Assembly (NCBI GenBank): GCA_032117095.1
Contig: JAULZZ010000043.1
Coordinates: 1-7,745 of the forward strand
DNA from: REEB470 sp032117095
GTDB lineage: Bacteria > Bacillota > Bacilli > Paenibacillales > YIM-B00363
Direction of reading: 5' to 3'
DNA: 7,745 bases
Positions 1 through 5,011 of the stretch are shown here, one piece after another. Made by a program: the position numbers and the translations under genes. The notes under the pieces were generated by a model. It saw nothing but the letters and a program-made list of their open reading frames with translations, made no database searches and was not told the origin of the DNA. Position 1 is the stretch's first letter. Every line of letters begins with the position of its first letter.

Positions 1-93
1 TGTGGCTTCCCTGCGTTTCTCCGCGAGGCGTTTTTTGGATCGACGTGTTTTCTGATGCCGTCGTCCATTGCCTCCTTGCATTGGTGGTCGCAT
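1..93 (-). CDS. N-terminus of unidentified basic protein, runs off left edge
   Basis: An open frame starts at ATG 93-91 and stays open for 31 codons to the window edge. A GAGGAG ribosome binding site lies at 103-108, 9 nt upstream. The visible peptide begins MRPPMQGGNGRRHQK and is strongly basic: 12 of 31 residues are Lys or Arg and only 2 are acidic. Two extended -10 elements lie upstream on the same strand. I do not recognise the family. A basic, Gly/Pro-containing start is common in cytoplasmic tails of type II membrane proteins such as LCP-family or penicillin-binding proteins, and in nucleic-acid-binding proteins, but nothing here decides between them. The start call rests on the RBS and on the lack of a better frame. 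Confidence 0.5.
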   Translation of the reverse strand, partial: MRPPMQGGNGRRHQKTRRSKKRLAEKRREAT

Positions 94-171
94 ACGCTTT
101 CTCTCCTCTACGTCGTGGTATTGTGTGTTGCGTCTTTGTTCCGTGTCTACGGATCGTTCGCTTTTCCACAC

Positions 172-180
172 TTTATACCA
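172..180 (-). promoter_or_regulatory. Candidate extended -10 promoter for the left-edge gene
   Basis: On the minus strand this reads TGGTATAAA: a TGn extension plus a 5/6 match to TATAAT. A TCGCCA element (4/6 to TTGACA) lies at 195-200 with a 17-bp spacer. Transcription would start near 165 and leave a leader of about 70 nt before the ATG at 93. Confidence 0.4.
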
Positions 181-215
181 AGTCGTATGACGTATGGCGA
201 TGCGTATGCTCCTCC

Positions 216-224
216 ATTGTACCA
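216..224 (-). promoter_or_regulatory. Second candidate extended -10 for the left-edge gene
   Basis: The minus strand reads TGGTACAAT, an extended -10 with a 5/6 core. The -35 at 17-bp spacing (239-244, TGTTCA) matches only 3/6, as is tolerated with an extended -10. It could act in tandem with the element at 172-180. I cannot tell which is used. Confidence 0.3.
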
Positions 225-315
225 CATGACTGTTGCCTTGAACACGCCTTTTTCACCCCCTTTCCCTTGAGCACCTGATGTTTTATGCAAAATGCCAAAC
301 AAGCAATGCACCCAC

Positions 316-370
316 AAAAAAGACAAAAAACACCCCTCGTCTGCTCGCATGAGCAAAACGAGAGGTGTTT
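316..370 (-). terminator. Two-tier hairpin with T-runs, leader terminator or attenuator
   Basis: Positions 328-340 pair with 358-370 over 12 of 13 bases, with one C-A mismatch. A second stem lies inside: 342-346 with 351-355 around a GCAT loop. Read on the minus strand, the stem is followed by a run of six T, then GTC, then another six T (316-330), a strong intrinsic-terminator layout. On the plus strand only a short T-run follows, so the leftward orientation is better. No minus-strand gene lies immediately upstream, so it would end a short transcript from the promoter at 411-440. An alternative hairpin, 361-365 with 371-375, uses the same bases and could compete with the terminator stem. Confidence 0.6.
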
Positions 371-410
371 CCTCTTCGCCGATGTTGCGATTGCTATGTT
401 CGTTTCCATT

Positions 411-440
411 ACGATACACCATGGTGCATGATGTTGTCAA
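411..440 (-). promoter_or_regulatory. Candidate sigma-A promoter upstream of the hairpin
   Basis: The minus strand has a perfect -35 TTGACA (435-440), an 18-bp spacer and TATCGT (411-416, 4/6). A transcript starting near 404 would meet the hairpin at 328-370 after about 35 nt and end near 316-325. It would be an RNA of about 80-90 nt, unless it read on into the gene at 93. Confidence 0.35.
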
Positions 441-589
441 ATGGTTTCTAATTCGTCGTCACGTTCCCTACATGCGTTCTGCTGGATGCGAAAAAAAACG
501 ACTTTTCCGTCAAAAATCCCATTTTTTACCCATACAGCCTACTACAAAGTAGGAACAATCCTCGCTTACTTTGGGAACGTTTGGAATGC

Positions 590-618
590 ATACGTTTGCT
601 TTGTTTCTTGCATACTGT
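590..618 (+). promoter_or_regulatory. Possible sigma-E-like promoter before ytxC
   Basis: CATACTGT at 611-618 resembles the sporulation sigma-E -10 (CATAcanT). ATACGTT at 590-596, 14 bp upstream, is a loose -35 match. Taken as a sigma-A site the region is poor: TGTAAT at 616-621 has no -35 partner. This is pattern matching only. Confidence 0.2.
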
Positions 619-634
619 AATGAACAGAGCAGAT

Positions 635-641
635 GGAGGGG
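635..641 (+). promoter_or_regulatory. Ribosome binding site deciding the ytxC start
   Basis: GGAGGGG lies directly before ATG 642 and inside the reading frame begun at ATG 633. It is ideally placed only for GTG 648, with 8 nt between GGAGG and the start codon. Confidence 0.6.
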
Positions 642-647
642 ATGCCC

Positions 648-1520
648 GTGGAACCGTTTACGTTATTGATTAACGAAACGTTCATCGACGCGACATATTT
701 AGCGAGTCGGCTACGCACGCAGTGTACACTCCTATCCGTTGCGGGTGACGTAGAAAAGATTCCTTTGCATGGCGTAGTCGGCATTGTTTTTCCCCTGATC
801 ACTGCGAAGTCTCCGATCCTGTCTCAAAAAACGCACCGTCACCATGCGGCGGTTTGTGAGGAACTTGCCTCGTGTATGCACATTGCATACGAGCAGTGGG
901 CATTCGCACAGCTATTGCGACAGCAAAAAAAAAACAAGGAAAATCGCGCTTTTCCTTCGCAACATGCGTCTGAAATTATGGAATACGCCCTCAGCACGCA
1001 TGACCTCTCCGTACGTGCACAGCGCATCGCTTATCTCATCGACGATTTACACCCGTATATTGGGACACATGCGTTGTTGCATGTAGAAGGTTTTTTGCGT
1101 TTTCGGGCTGTGCGTTACCGCAATGCTTTACGTGTCGCCCTCGAACATGCACTCATCCATTGGCACGCTGAAAAAACGATGCGTGAGCGTGCGGGGTTGC
1201 TTCGTGCGTTTGTCCAATCGCAAGAAGCGCGTCTCACAACCGTACATGCGATTCACGATAAAGACGACGATCACGTAACGCTGTGCAACGAACAATACCA
1301 AAAAATACCGATGGAACCGTTCGCCATGCTAGAATGGACGAGCACCGAACAGTCTTGGCAGTGCGAAGATGCGCTACTATGCACATTATTGCACGTGATG
1401 CCTCACAAACTCATTATTCACACCGCTACCCCACACAAACCGATCATCCGCACGTTATTTCATATCTTTGAAGGTCGCGTAGAAGTGACCGCTGACGGCG
1501 TGGACGTTTGCCTGACGTGA
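648..1520 (+). CDS. ytxC: YtxC-family sporulation protein
   Basis: The protein matches the YtxC family (putative sporulation protein YtxC), conserved in endospore formers and of unknown biochemical function. The recognisable core is near residues 145-190, with the segment VEGFLRFRAVRY followed by a helix rich in Glu, His and Arg, then LLRAFV. Its length of about 290 aa is typical; B. subtilis YtxC is about 280. No signal peptide or membrane helix is seen, so it is probably cytosolic. I chose GTG 648 because GGAGG at 635-639 lies 8 nt upstream. ATG 633 is in frame (295 aa) but contains that Shine-Dalgarno sequence within its own coding region. A run of ten A at 925-934 is read in frame as Gln-Lys-Lys-Asn. 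In B. subtilis ytxC lies between dnaI and thrS; neither is here. The 3' end overlaps the convergent aminotransferase by 61 bp. Confidence 0.82.
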   Translation: MEPFTLLINETFIDATYLASRLRTQCTLLSVAGDVEKIPLHGVVGIVFPLITAKSPILSQKTHRHHAAVCEELASCMHIAYEQWAFAQLLRQQKKNKENRAFPSQHASEIMEYALSTHDLSVRAQRIAYLIDDLHPYIGTHALLHVEGFLRFRAVRYRNALRVALEHALIHWHAEKTMRERAGLLRAFVQSQEARLTTVHAIHDKDDDHVTLCNEQYQKIPMEPFAMLEWTSTEQSWQCEDALLCTLLHVMPHKLIIHTATPHKPIIRTLFHIFEGRVEVTADGVDVCLT

Positions 1521-2668
1521 GCGACCACATGTGCCATGCGTGTCAACGCCTCGGTCAACTTTGCGACAGAGGTTGCATATGAACACCGAATAAATCCTTC
1601 TCCACCTTGTCCAAATACGTGTCCCGGTATGGCAGCGACGTTGCCCTCGGTGAGCAACTTCATCGCAAATTGTGCGGAGGTCACTCCCAATGACCCGATG
1701 TAAGGGAACACGTAAAACGCACCTTGGGGCTCGTGACAATCGATGCCCATTTGTCTTAGTGTATGGACAACCAAACGTCGCCGTTGATTGTATGATTCGA
1801 CCATGTGGGCAACCTCATCCATCCCATAACGCAACGCTTCTACCGCTGCCCATTGACTCATTGTAGGGGCACACATGATCGTATATTGATGTACTTTTAG
1901 CATGGCTGCCAGCAATTCCCGATGCCCACATGCATACCCAAGACGCCACCCCGTCATCGCAAACGCTTTGGAAAAGCCACTGACGACGATCGTCCGATCA
2001 CGCATCTCTGGCAATGAGGCAAAACTCACGTGTTTTCCACTGTACGTCAGTTCCGCATAAATTTCATCAGAAATGACGATCAAATCATGTGCTTTGACAA
2101 GTTGAGCGATCGCTTCCCATTCTGGTTTTGTCATGATCGCACCTGTCGGATTGCTCGGATAACTCAAAATTAACACCTTGGAGCGTGGCGTAATCGCCAC
2201 ACGCAATGCTTCGGGGCGCAACTTAAATGCATCGTGTGCATACGTCGGAACCCCTACTGGCACCCCCCCACACACGGCAGTAACTGGCGCATAACTCACG
2301 TACGTCGGTTCGGGTACCAGCACTTCATCCCCTGGCTGCACGAGCACCCGCAACGCCAAATCGATCGCCTCACTCCCGCCCACCGTCACGAGTACTTCCT
2401 CTCGCGGTTCATAAACGAGTCCAAATTGCGCATGCATATAAGAAGCGATTTCTTCGCGTAATTCCACCAATCCTGCATTGGGCGTATACGTCGTTTTCCC
2501 TTGCTCTAGTCCTTGGACAGCCACGTCACGCACGTGCCACGGCGTCACAAAATCTGGCTCGCCTACCCCGAGCGAAATGACTTCTTTGTTGTGACTCACC
2601 AAGTCAAAAAAAGCGCGAATTCCTGAAGGTGGAATCGCTCGTACTTGGGGGGTAATGTATTTTTGCAT
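1460..2668 (-). CDS. alaT: Class I/II PLP aminotransferase, probable alanine transaminase
   Basis: A complete fold-type I aminotransferase of 402 aa, starting at ATG 2668 with GAGGAG at 2680-2685. Visible landmarks are the GVGEPDF segment (34-40), the YTPNAGLVELRE segment (61-72), VGGSEAID for cofactor phosphate binding (97-103), PSNPTG with Asn173, DEIY with Asp201 contacting the pyridine nitrogen, SGFSKAFAMTGWR with the Schiff-base lysine Lys234, and FIRCSYA with Arg361 binding the substrate carboxylate. The enzyme should move amino groups between an amino acid and 2-oxoglutarate in the cytosol. The alanine call comes from the adjacent Lrp-type regulator, as in the B. subtilis alaR-alaT (yugG-yugH) pair; aspartate or aromatic specificity cannot be excluded from motifs. 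Residues after about 386 form a Ser/Thr/Pro-rich tail beyond the usual end, encoded opposite the last codons of ytxC. Confidence 0.85.
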   Translation of the reverse strand: MQKYITPQVRAIPPSGIRAFFDLVSHNKEVISLGVGEPDFVTPWHVRDVAVQGLEQGKTTYTPNAGLVELREEIASYMHAQFGLVYEPREEVLVTVGGSEAIDLALRVLVQPGDEVLVPEPTYVSYAPVTAVCGGVPVGVPTYAHDAFKLRPEALRVAITPRSKVLILSYPSNPTGAIMTKPEWEAIAQLVKAHDLIVISDEIYAELTYSGKHVSFASLPEMRDRTIVVSGFSKAFAMTGWRLGYACGHRELLAAMLKVHQYTIMCAPTMSQWAAVEALRYGMDEVAHMVESYNQRRRLVVHTLRQMGIDCHEPQGAFYVFPYIGSLGVTSAQFAMKLLTEGNVAAIPGHVFGQGGEGFIRCSYATSVAKLTEALTRMAHVVAHVRQTSTPSAVTSTRPSKI

Positions 2669-2691
2669 GGTTGGACGTTCTCCTCTATTGA

Positions 2692-2720
2692 TTTTTATGG
2701 AGATGAACTGACCGCATCAA
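2692..2720 (-). promoter_or_regulatory. Weak promoter candidate directly before alaT
   Basis: The minus strand shows TTGATG (2715-2720, 4/6) and TAAAAA (2692-2697, 4/6) with a 17-bp spacer. The predicted start near 2685 would fall on the edge of the ribosome binding site, which argues against it. A weak promoter would suit an activator-dependent gene, and a dyad lies about 25 bp upstream of the -35. Confidence 0.2.
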
Positions 2721-2734
2721 ATTAACACCACTAA

Positions 2735-2750
2735 AAATATGGGTATATTT
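2735..2750. promoter_or_regulatory. Dyad in the alaR-alaT gap, candidate operator
   Basis: AAATAT-GGGT-ATATTT is a perfect 6-bp inverted repeat with a 4-nt centre. Lrp/AsnC proteins typically bind AT-rich imperfect dyads of about this size. In B. subtilis AlaR is needed for alaT expression. The site is a reasonable AlaR target, but this is inferred from position and symmetry only. Confidence 0.35.
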
Positions 2751-2800
2751 GAATCGTAAGCAACCTCTCCTTGATAGTGCAATTTCCATTTTTAGCACGC

Positions 2801-3292
2801 TTATGGGGAAATGACCATGCGATGGTCTCCTGTGCGTTCCTCAAAAATAATCCCGTCTTGCTTATATTTTTTTAGAATGAAAAACGTTTTCGTGGAAAGT
2901 ACCCGTTCAATCGTAGAAAGTTTGTTGGAAACGAATGTTGCGACATCACGCAAATTTTTTCCTTCGACTTCGACGAGTAAGTCGTACGCACCCGACATTA
3001 AATACACACTTTTCACTTCAGGGTACAAGTATATTCTTTCTGCGATGGCATCAAACCCAAGCCCACGTTCCGGGGTCATCTGCACTTCGATCAATGCCGT
3101 CACTTTTTCTTGATCGACTTTTGCCCAGTTGAGCACCGTGGCATATTTCACGATGACATGCTCTTGTTCCAACGATTGAATGGCTTGACGTACGTCGTCT
3201 ACTGGCGCATCGACCATCGTAGCCAATACCGTCACATCCAAACGGGCATCTTCTTTGAGCAATTCGATAATGCGCCATTGTAAATCCGTCAC
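2801..3292 (-). CDS. alaR: Lrp/AsnC-family transcriptional regulator
   Basis: A 163-aa protein with the standard Lrp/AsnC layout. A winged helix-turn-helix lies at residues 4-50 (begins TDLQWRIIELLKEDARLDV). An effector-binding RAM domain lies at about 63-140, with the conserved MSGAYDLLVEVEG segment at 99-111. I chose GTG 3292 because GGAGG at 3300-3304 lies 7 nt upstream and the length then matches B. subtilis YugG/AlaR (about 166 aa). ATG 3328 (175 aa) is possible. The longest frame, from ATG 3436, reads back through the promoter and is not credible. It lies 132 bp upstream of alaT on the same strand. It probably controls alaT in response to alanine or a related amino acid, and perhaps its own gene. 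Confidence 0.85.
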   Translation of the reverse strand: MTDLQWRIIELLKEDARLDVTVLATMVDAPVDDVRQAIQSLEQEHVIVKYATVLNWAKVDQEKVTALIEVQMTPERGLGFDAIAERIYLYPEVKSVYLMSGAYDLLVEVEGKNLRDVATFVSNKLSTIERVLSTKTFFILKKYKQDGIIFEERTGDHRMVISP

Positions 3293-3346
3293 GCCTACGC
3301 CTCCCTCTGTTACTCCATACTTCCTCATTACTTCCTCATTATATGC

Positions 3347-3375
3347 ATTATAGCGAGGAATACCCCGATTTTCAA
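3347..3375 (-). promoter_or_regulatory. Sigma-A promoter of alaR
   Basis: The minus strand has TTGAAA (3370-3375, 5/6), a 17-bp spacer and a perfect TATAAT (3347-3352). A second TATAAT follows 3 bp downstream (3338-3343). Transcription should start near 3340, leaving a leader of about 48 nt to GTG 3292. This supports the short alaR start. Confidence 0.75.
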
Positions 3376-3620
3376 CTTCATTGTCGCATTGCCCCTTTTG
3401 GGATCTCGCAATTTGTCTGTGGTACATGGTGTGCATAATACTAAAAACTGTTTGAATTCAGGAATCCTATCGGTTAAAAAGCACAGTGATTTCTTGTGAA
3501 ATGGGGCTCTTGGTATGGACGTTTTTAATCAGTGTTTAGTATAAGCAACGAAAATCATCCTTGGCGCCACCGCTTAAGCATACGAAGCATACACCACGCC
3601 CCCTCCTGTTCCACGGGTTG
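3376..3620. other. Spacer between alaR promoter and small ORF
   Basis: I see no gene here. The only structure is a pair of AAGCATAC direct repeats at 3576-3583 and 3585-3592, next to a GCTTAAGC palindrome at 3572-3579. A 62-codon plus-strand frame (3532-3720) lacks a ribosome binding site and overlaps the small membrane ORF in antisense. Confidence 0.4.
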
Positions 3621-3701
3621 TTATCCCCATACAACATACGCTACGCCAATACAAAAAAAGACACTGCCCACCGAGAGTAAAATAATCCATAGCGTGTTCA
3701 T
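3621..3701 (-). CDS. 26-aa single-pass membrane peptide
   Basis: ATG 3701-3699 opens a 26-codon frame ending in TAA at 3621-3623. The ribosome binding site AAAGGAG (3712-3718) lies 10 nt upstream of the ATG, or 4 nt from an in-frame GTG at 3707. The peptide begins MNTLWIILLSVGSVFF and continues hydrophobic to the end: about 22 residues with no charged side chain and one Cys (residue 17), enough for one membrane helix. I recognise no family. Tiny membrane proteins of this kind often serve as accessory subunits of respiratory oxidases or transporters, or as stress peptides, but no partner gene is adjacent. The minus-strand promoter is not clear: a weak TTGTTT-16-TATACA lies at 3747-3774, overlapping the promoter of the divergent SDR gene. 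Confidence 0.5.
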   Translation of the reverse strand: MNTLWIILLSVGSVFFCIGVAYVVWG

Positions 3702-3748
3702 CCGCACGATTCTCCTTTGATGAAATGGGAAAGCCGAATCACACCGTG

Positions 3749-3754
3749 TATAAT
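3749..3754 (+). promoter_or_regulatory. -10 element for the SDR gene
   Basis: A perfect TATAAT preceded directly by GTG. The best -35 at 17 bp (TGGGAA, 3726-3731) matches only 3/6. Transcription would start near 3761, giving a leader of about 35 nt before ATG 3796. Confidence 0.45.
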
Positions 3755-3795
3755 GGGAAATGAGCGAAAAACAAAAGTATGAGGAGGCGGATCCA

Positions 3796-4749
3796 ATGCG
3801 AATATTCCTAACAGGCGGTACGGGTTATGTCGGATGTGCGATCGTAGCGGAATGTATGCGTAGAGGTCACGATGTCGTTTGTTTGGTACGACAGGGTCGC
3901 CAACTTCCCCCCGCATGGTCTGCACACATGCACGATGCACGCACCCAAAAAACAAATGCTACGCCACAAATTACGCCACTCATCGGGGATGTGTTGCGTG
4001 CGGATACGTACGCCGATGCATTAGAACATTGCGATGCGATCATTCATTTGGTCGGGATTATTCGTGAACAGCCTACGCAGGGGATTACCTTTGCGCGCAT
4101 ACACGAACAAGGAACCAAAGCACTTGTCGATGCTAGTGTACACGCCCACTGGGCACGCGATCGCAAACGGTTTGTGCTGATGAGCGCGCTTGGCGCACGG
4201 GACGGCGCGACGAGTCAGTATTTTCAGACCAAATGGAACGCTGAACAGTACGTGAAGCAGTCCGCCATGAACCATGTCATCTTTCGTCCTTCCGTCATTT
4301 TCGGCCCAAATGATCAATTTGTCAACTCCCTTGCTGGATTGCTACGCCTGCCGTTGACACCCGTGATCGGGGATGGCCAATATCGTCTCCAACCGGTTGC
4401 TTTAGAGACCGTTGCGCGTATGTTTTGCAAATCAGTCCATGCGGGTGCTGACGATGTCACGTGGGAGTTAGGGGGACCCGATGCCCTCACGTATAACGAG
4501 ATGCTCCACACAATTGCTGCTGCGATGCACCGACGCGCACGACTGCTGCATCTCCCTCTTGGTGTCATGCGTCCGCTTATTTCCCTCATGGAAAATATAC
4601 CTGCTTTTCCGATCACGACGACACAGCTCGCCATGTTGCTCGAAGAAAACATTTGTCGCCACCCGTCGGACGTGTACTCCGTATATGACGAATCGCCGAT
4701 TCCGTTCACGACGGGCATCCGTACGTACATAAAGCCCCACACAAGCTGA
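3796..4749 (+). CDS. NDUFA9-like atypical SDR, NAD(P)-binding protein
   Basis: A 317-aa Rossmann-fold protein of the atypical/extended short-chain dehydrogenase superfamily, closest by eye to the complex I NDUFA9-subunit-like group. The nucleotide-binding TGGTGYVG is at residues 6-13, the strand AIIHLVGIIRE at 81-91, a YFQTKWNAE segment with a YxxxK-type Tyr142/Lys146 at 142-150, and FRPSVIFGPND at 163-173. The C-terminal part (about 220-310) is the variable substrate domain. No signal peptide or clear membrane helix is seen. Bacterial relatives are not complex I subunits, and their substrates (quinone, lipid or sugar derived) are mostly unknown. I chose ATG 3796 because GAGGAGG (3780-3786) lies 9 nt upstream. 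ATG 3760 (329 aa) begins at the predicted transcription start and is unlikely. It appears monocistronic. Confidence 0.8.
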   Translation: MRIFLTGGTGYVGCAIVAECMRRGHDVVCLVRQGRQLPPAWSAHMHDARTQKTNATPQITPLIGDVLRADTYADALEHCDAIIHLVGIIREQPTQGITFARIHEQGTKALVDASVHAHWARDRKRFVLMSALGARDGATSQYFQTKWNAEQYVKQSAMNHVIFRPSVIFGPNDQFVNSLAGLLRLPLTPVIGDGQYRLQPVALETVARMFCKSVHAGADDVTWELGGPDALTYNEMLHTIAAAMHRRARLLHLPLGVMRPLISLMENIPAFPITTTQLAMLLEENICRHPSDVYSVYDESPIPFTTGIRTYIKPHTS

Positions 4750-4768
4750 TCCCCCTCGGCAAAATAAA

Positions 4769-4797
4769 GAAGTGGCGCACCTCAATTCCATTTTTTT
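4769..4797 (+). terminator. Weak candidate terminator after the SDR gene
   Basis: A short hairpin (4769-4774 with 4778-4783, loop GCG, one A-C mismatch) is followed after 7 nt by a run of seven T at 4791-4797. The gap between stem and T-run makes it a poor intrinsic terminator, but it is the only candidate before the next promoter. Confidence 0.3.
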
Positions 4798-4799
4798 CT

Positions 4800-4816
4800 A
4801 AATTTTAATAAAATTT
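4800..4816. repeat. 17-bp AT-only palindrome upstream of the peptidase promoter
   Basis: AAATTTT-AAT-AAAATTT is a perfect 7-bp inverted repeat with a 3-nt centre. It lies about 50 bp upstream of the -35 of the peptidase promoter, in an AT-rich tract that could act as an UP element or a regulator site. Confidence 0.4.
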
Positions 4817-4842
4817 CTTGTATGTTATTTTTAATCAAAGTA

Positions 4843-4862
4843 AAATTCGGCTACTTGAATTT
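4843..4862. promoter_or_regulatory. Dyad abutting the peptidase promoter, candidate operator
   Basis: AAATTC (4843-4848) and GAATTT (4857-4862) form a perfect 6-bp inverted repeat around 8 nt. It ends 3 bp upstream of the -35 element, a typical place for an activator or for a repressor that occludes polymerase. No cognate regulator is identified. Confidence 0.35.
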
Positions 4863-4865
4863 AAG

Positions 4866-4894
4866 TTGACGCCCATTTTATAACCATTTATAAT
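4866..4894 (+). promoter_or_regulatory. Strong sigma-A promoter of the peptidase gene
   Basis: TTGACG (5/6), a 17-bp spacer and a perfect TATAAT (4889-4894), with AT-rich DNA upstream. Transcription should start near 4901 and give a leader of about 110 nt to ATG 5012. Confidence 0.75.
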
Positions 4895-5011
4895 ATATGT
4901 ATATCATGACTGTATTTTGTTTTATGAATGATTCGGAACCTCTTGGTCTCTGCTCTGTTTCTGTTTGTCATTCCACACGATTTCATCTTGCAGAAACGGA
5001 GCGCTCACCTC

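Larger units (their letters stand above)
94..647. other. Intergenic region between divergent genes
   Basis: No convincing gene lies in these 554 bp. ORFs of 60-97 codons on both strands lack ribosome binding sites, and several run straight through the hairpin at 328-370. The leftward half carries minus-strand promoter candidates (411-440, 216-224, 172-180), the hairpin and the RBS for the gene at 1-93. The right part should hold the ytxC promoter, but I see no strong sigma-A match there. A small perfect dyad, cctact-acaa-agtagg, lies at 538-553. It is not followed by a T-run, so it is not an obvious terminator. Confidence 0.6.

Noticed and set aside
45..278. Plus-strand frames of 71-77 codons rich in hydrophobic residues
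   Set aside because: They lack ribosome binding sites and lie antisense to the better supported start at 93 and its promoters.
147..440. Minus-strand 97-codon frame
   Set aside because: It spans the promoter candidates and the hairpin, lacks a ribosome binding site and resembles no protein.
94..440. T-box or known riboswitch in the leader of the left-edge gene
   Set aside because: No T-box sequence (TGGNACC with its flanks) or other riboswitch core could be found; only the hairpins are supported.
292..552. Plus-strand 86-codon frame
   Set aside because: It has no ribosome binding site and its codons run through the hairpin at 328-370. The composition looks random.
566..802. Minus-strand 78-codon frame over the ytxC start
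   Set aside because: It is antisense to the ytxC start region and has no supporting signal.
3532..3720. Plus-strand 62-codon frame
   Set aside because: It has no ribosome binding site and is antisense to the small membrane ORF, which has one.
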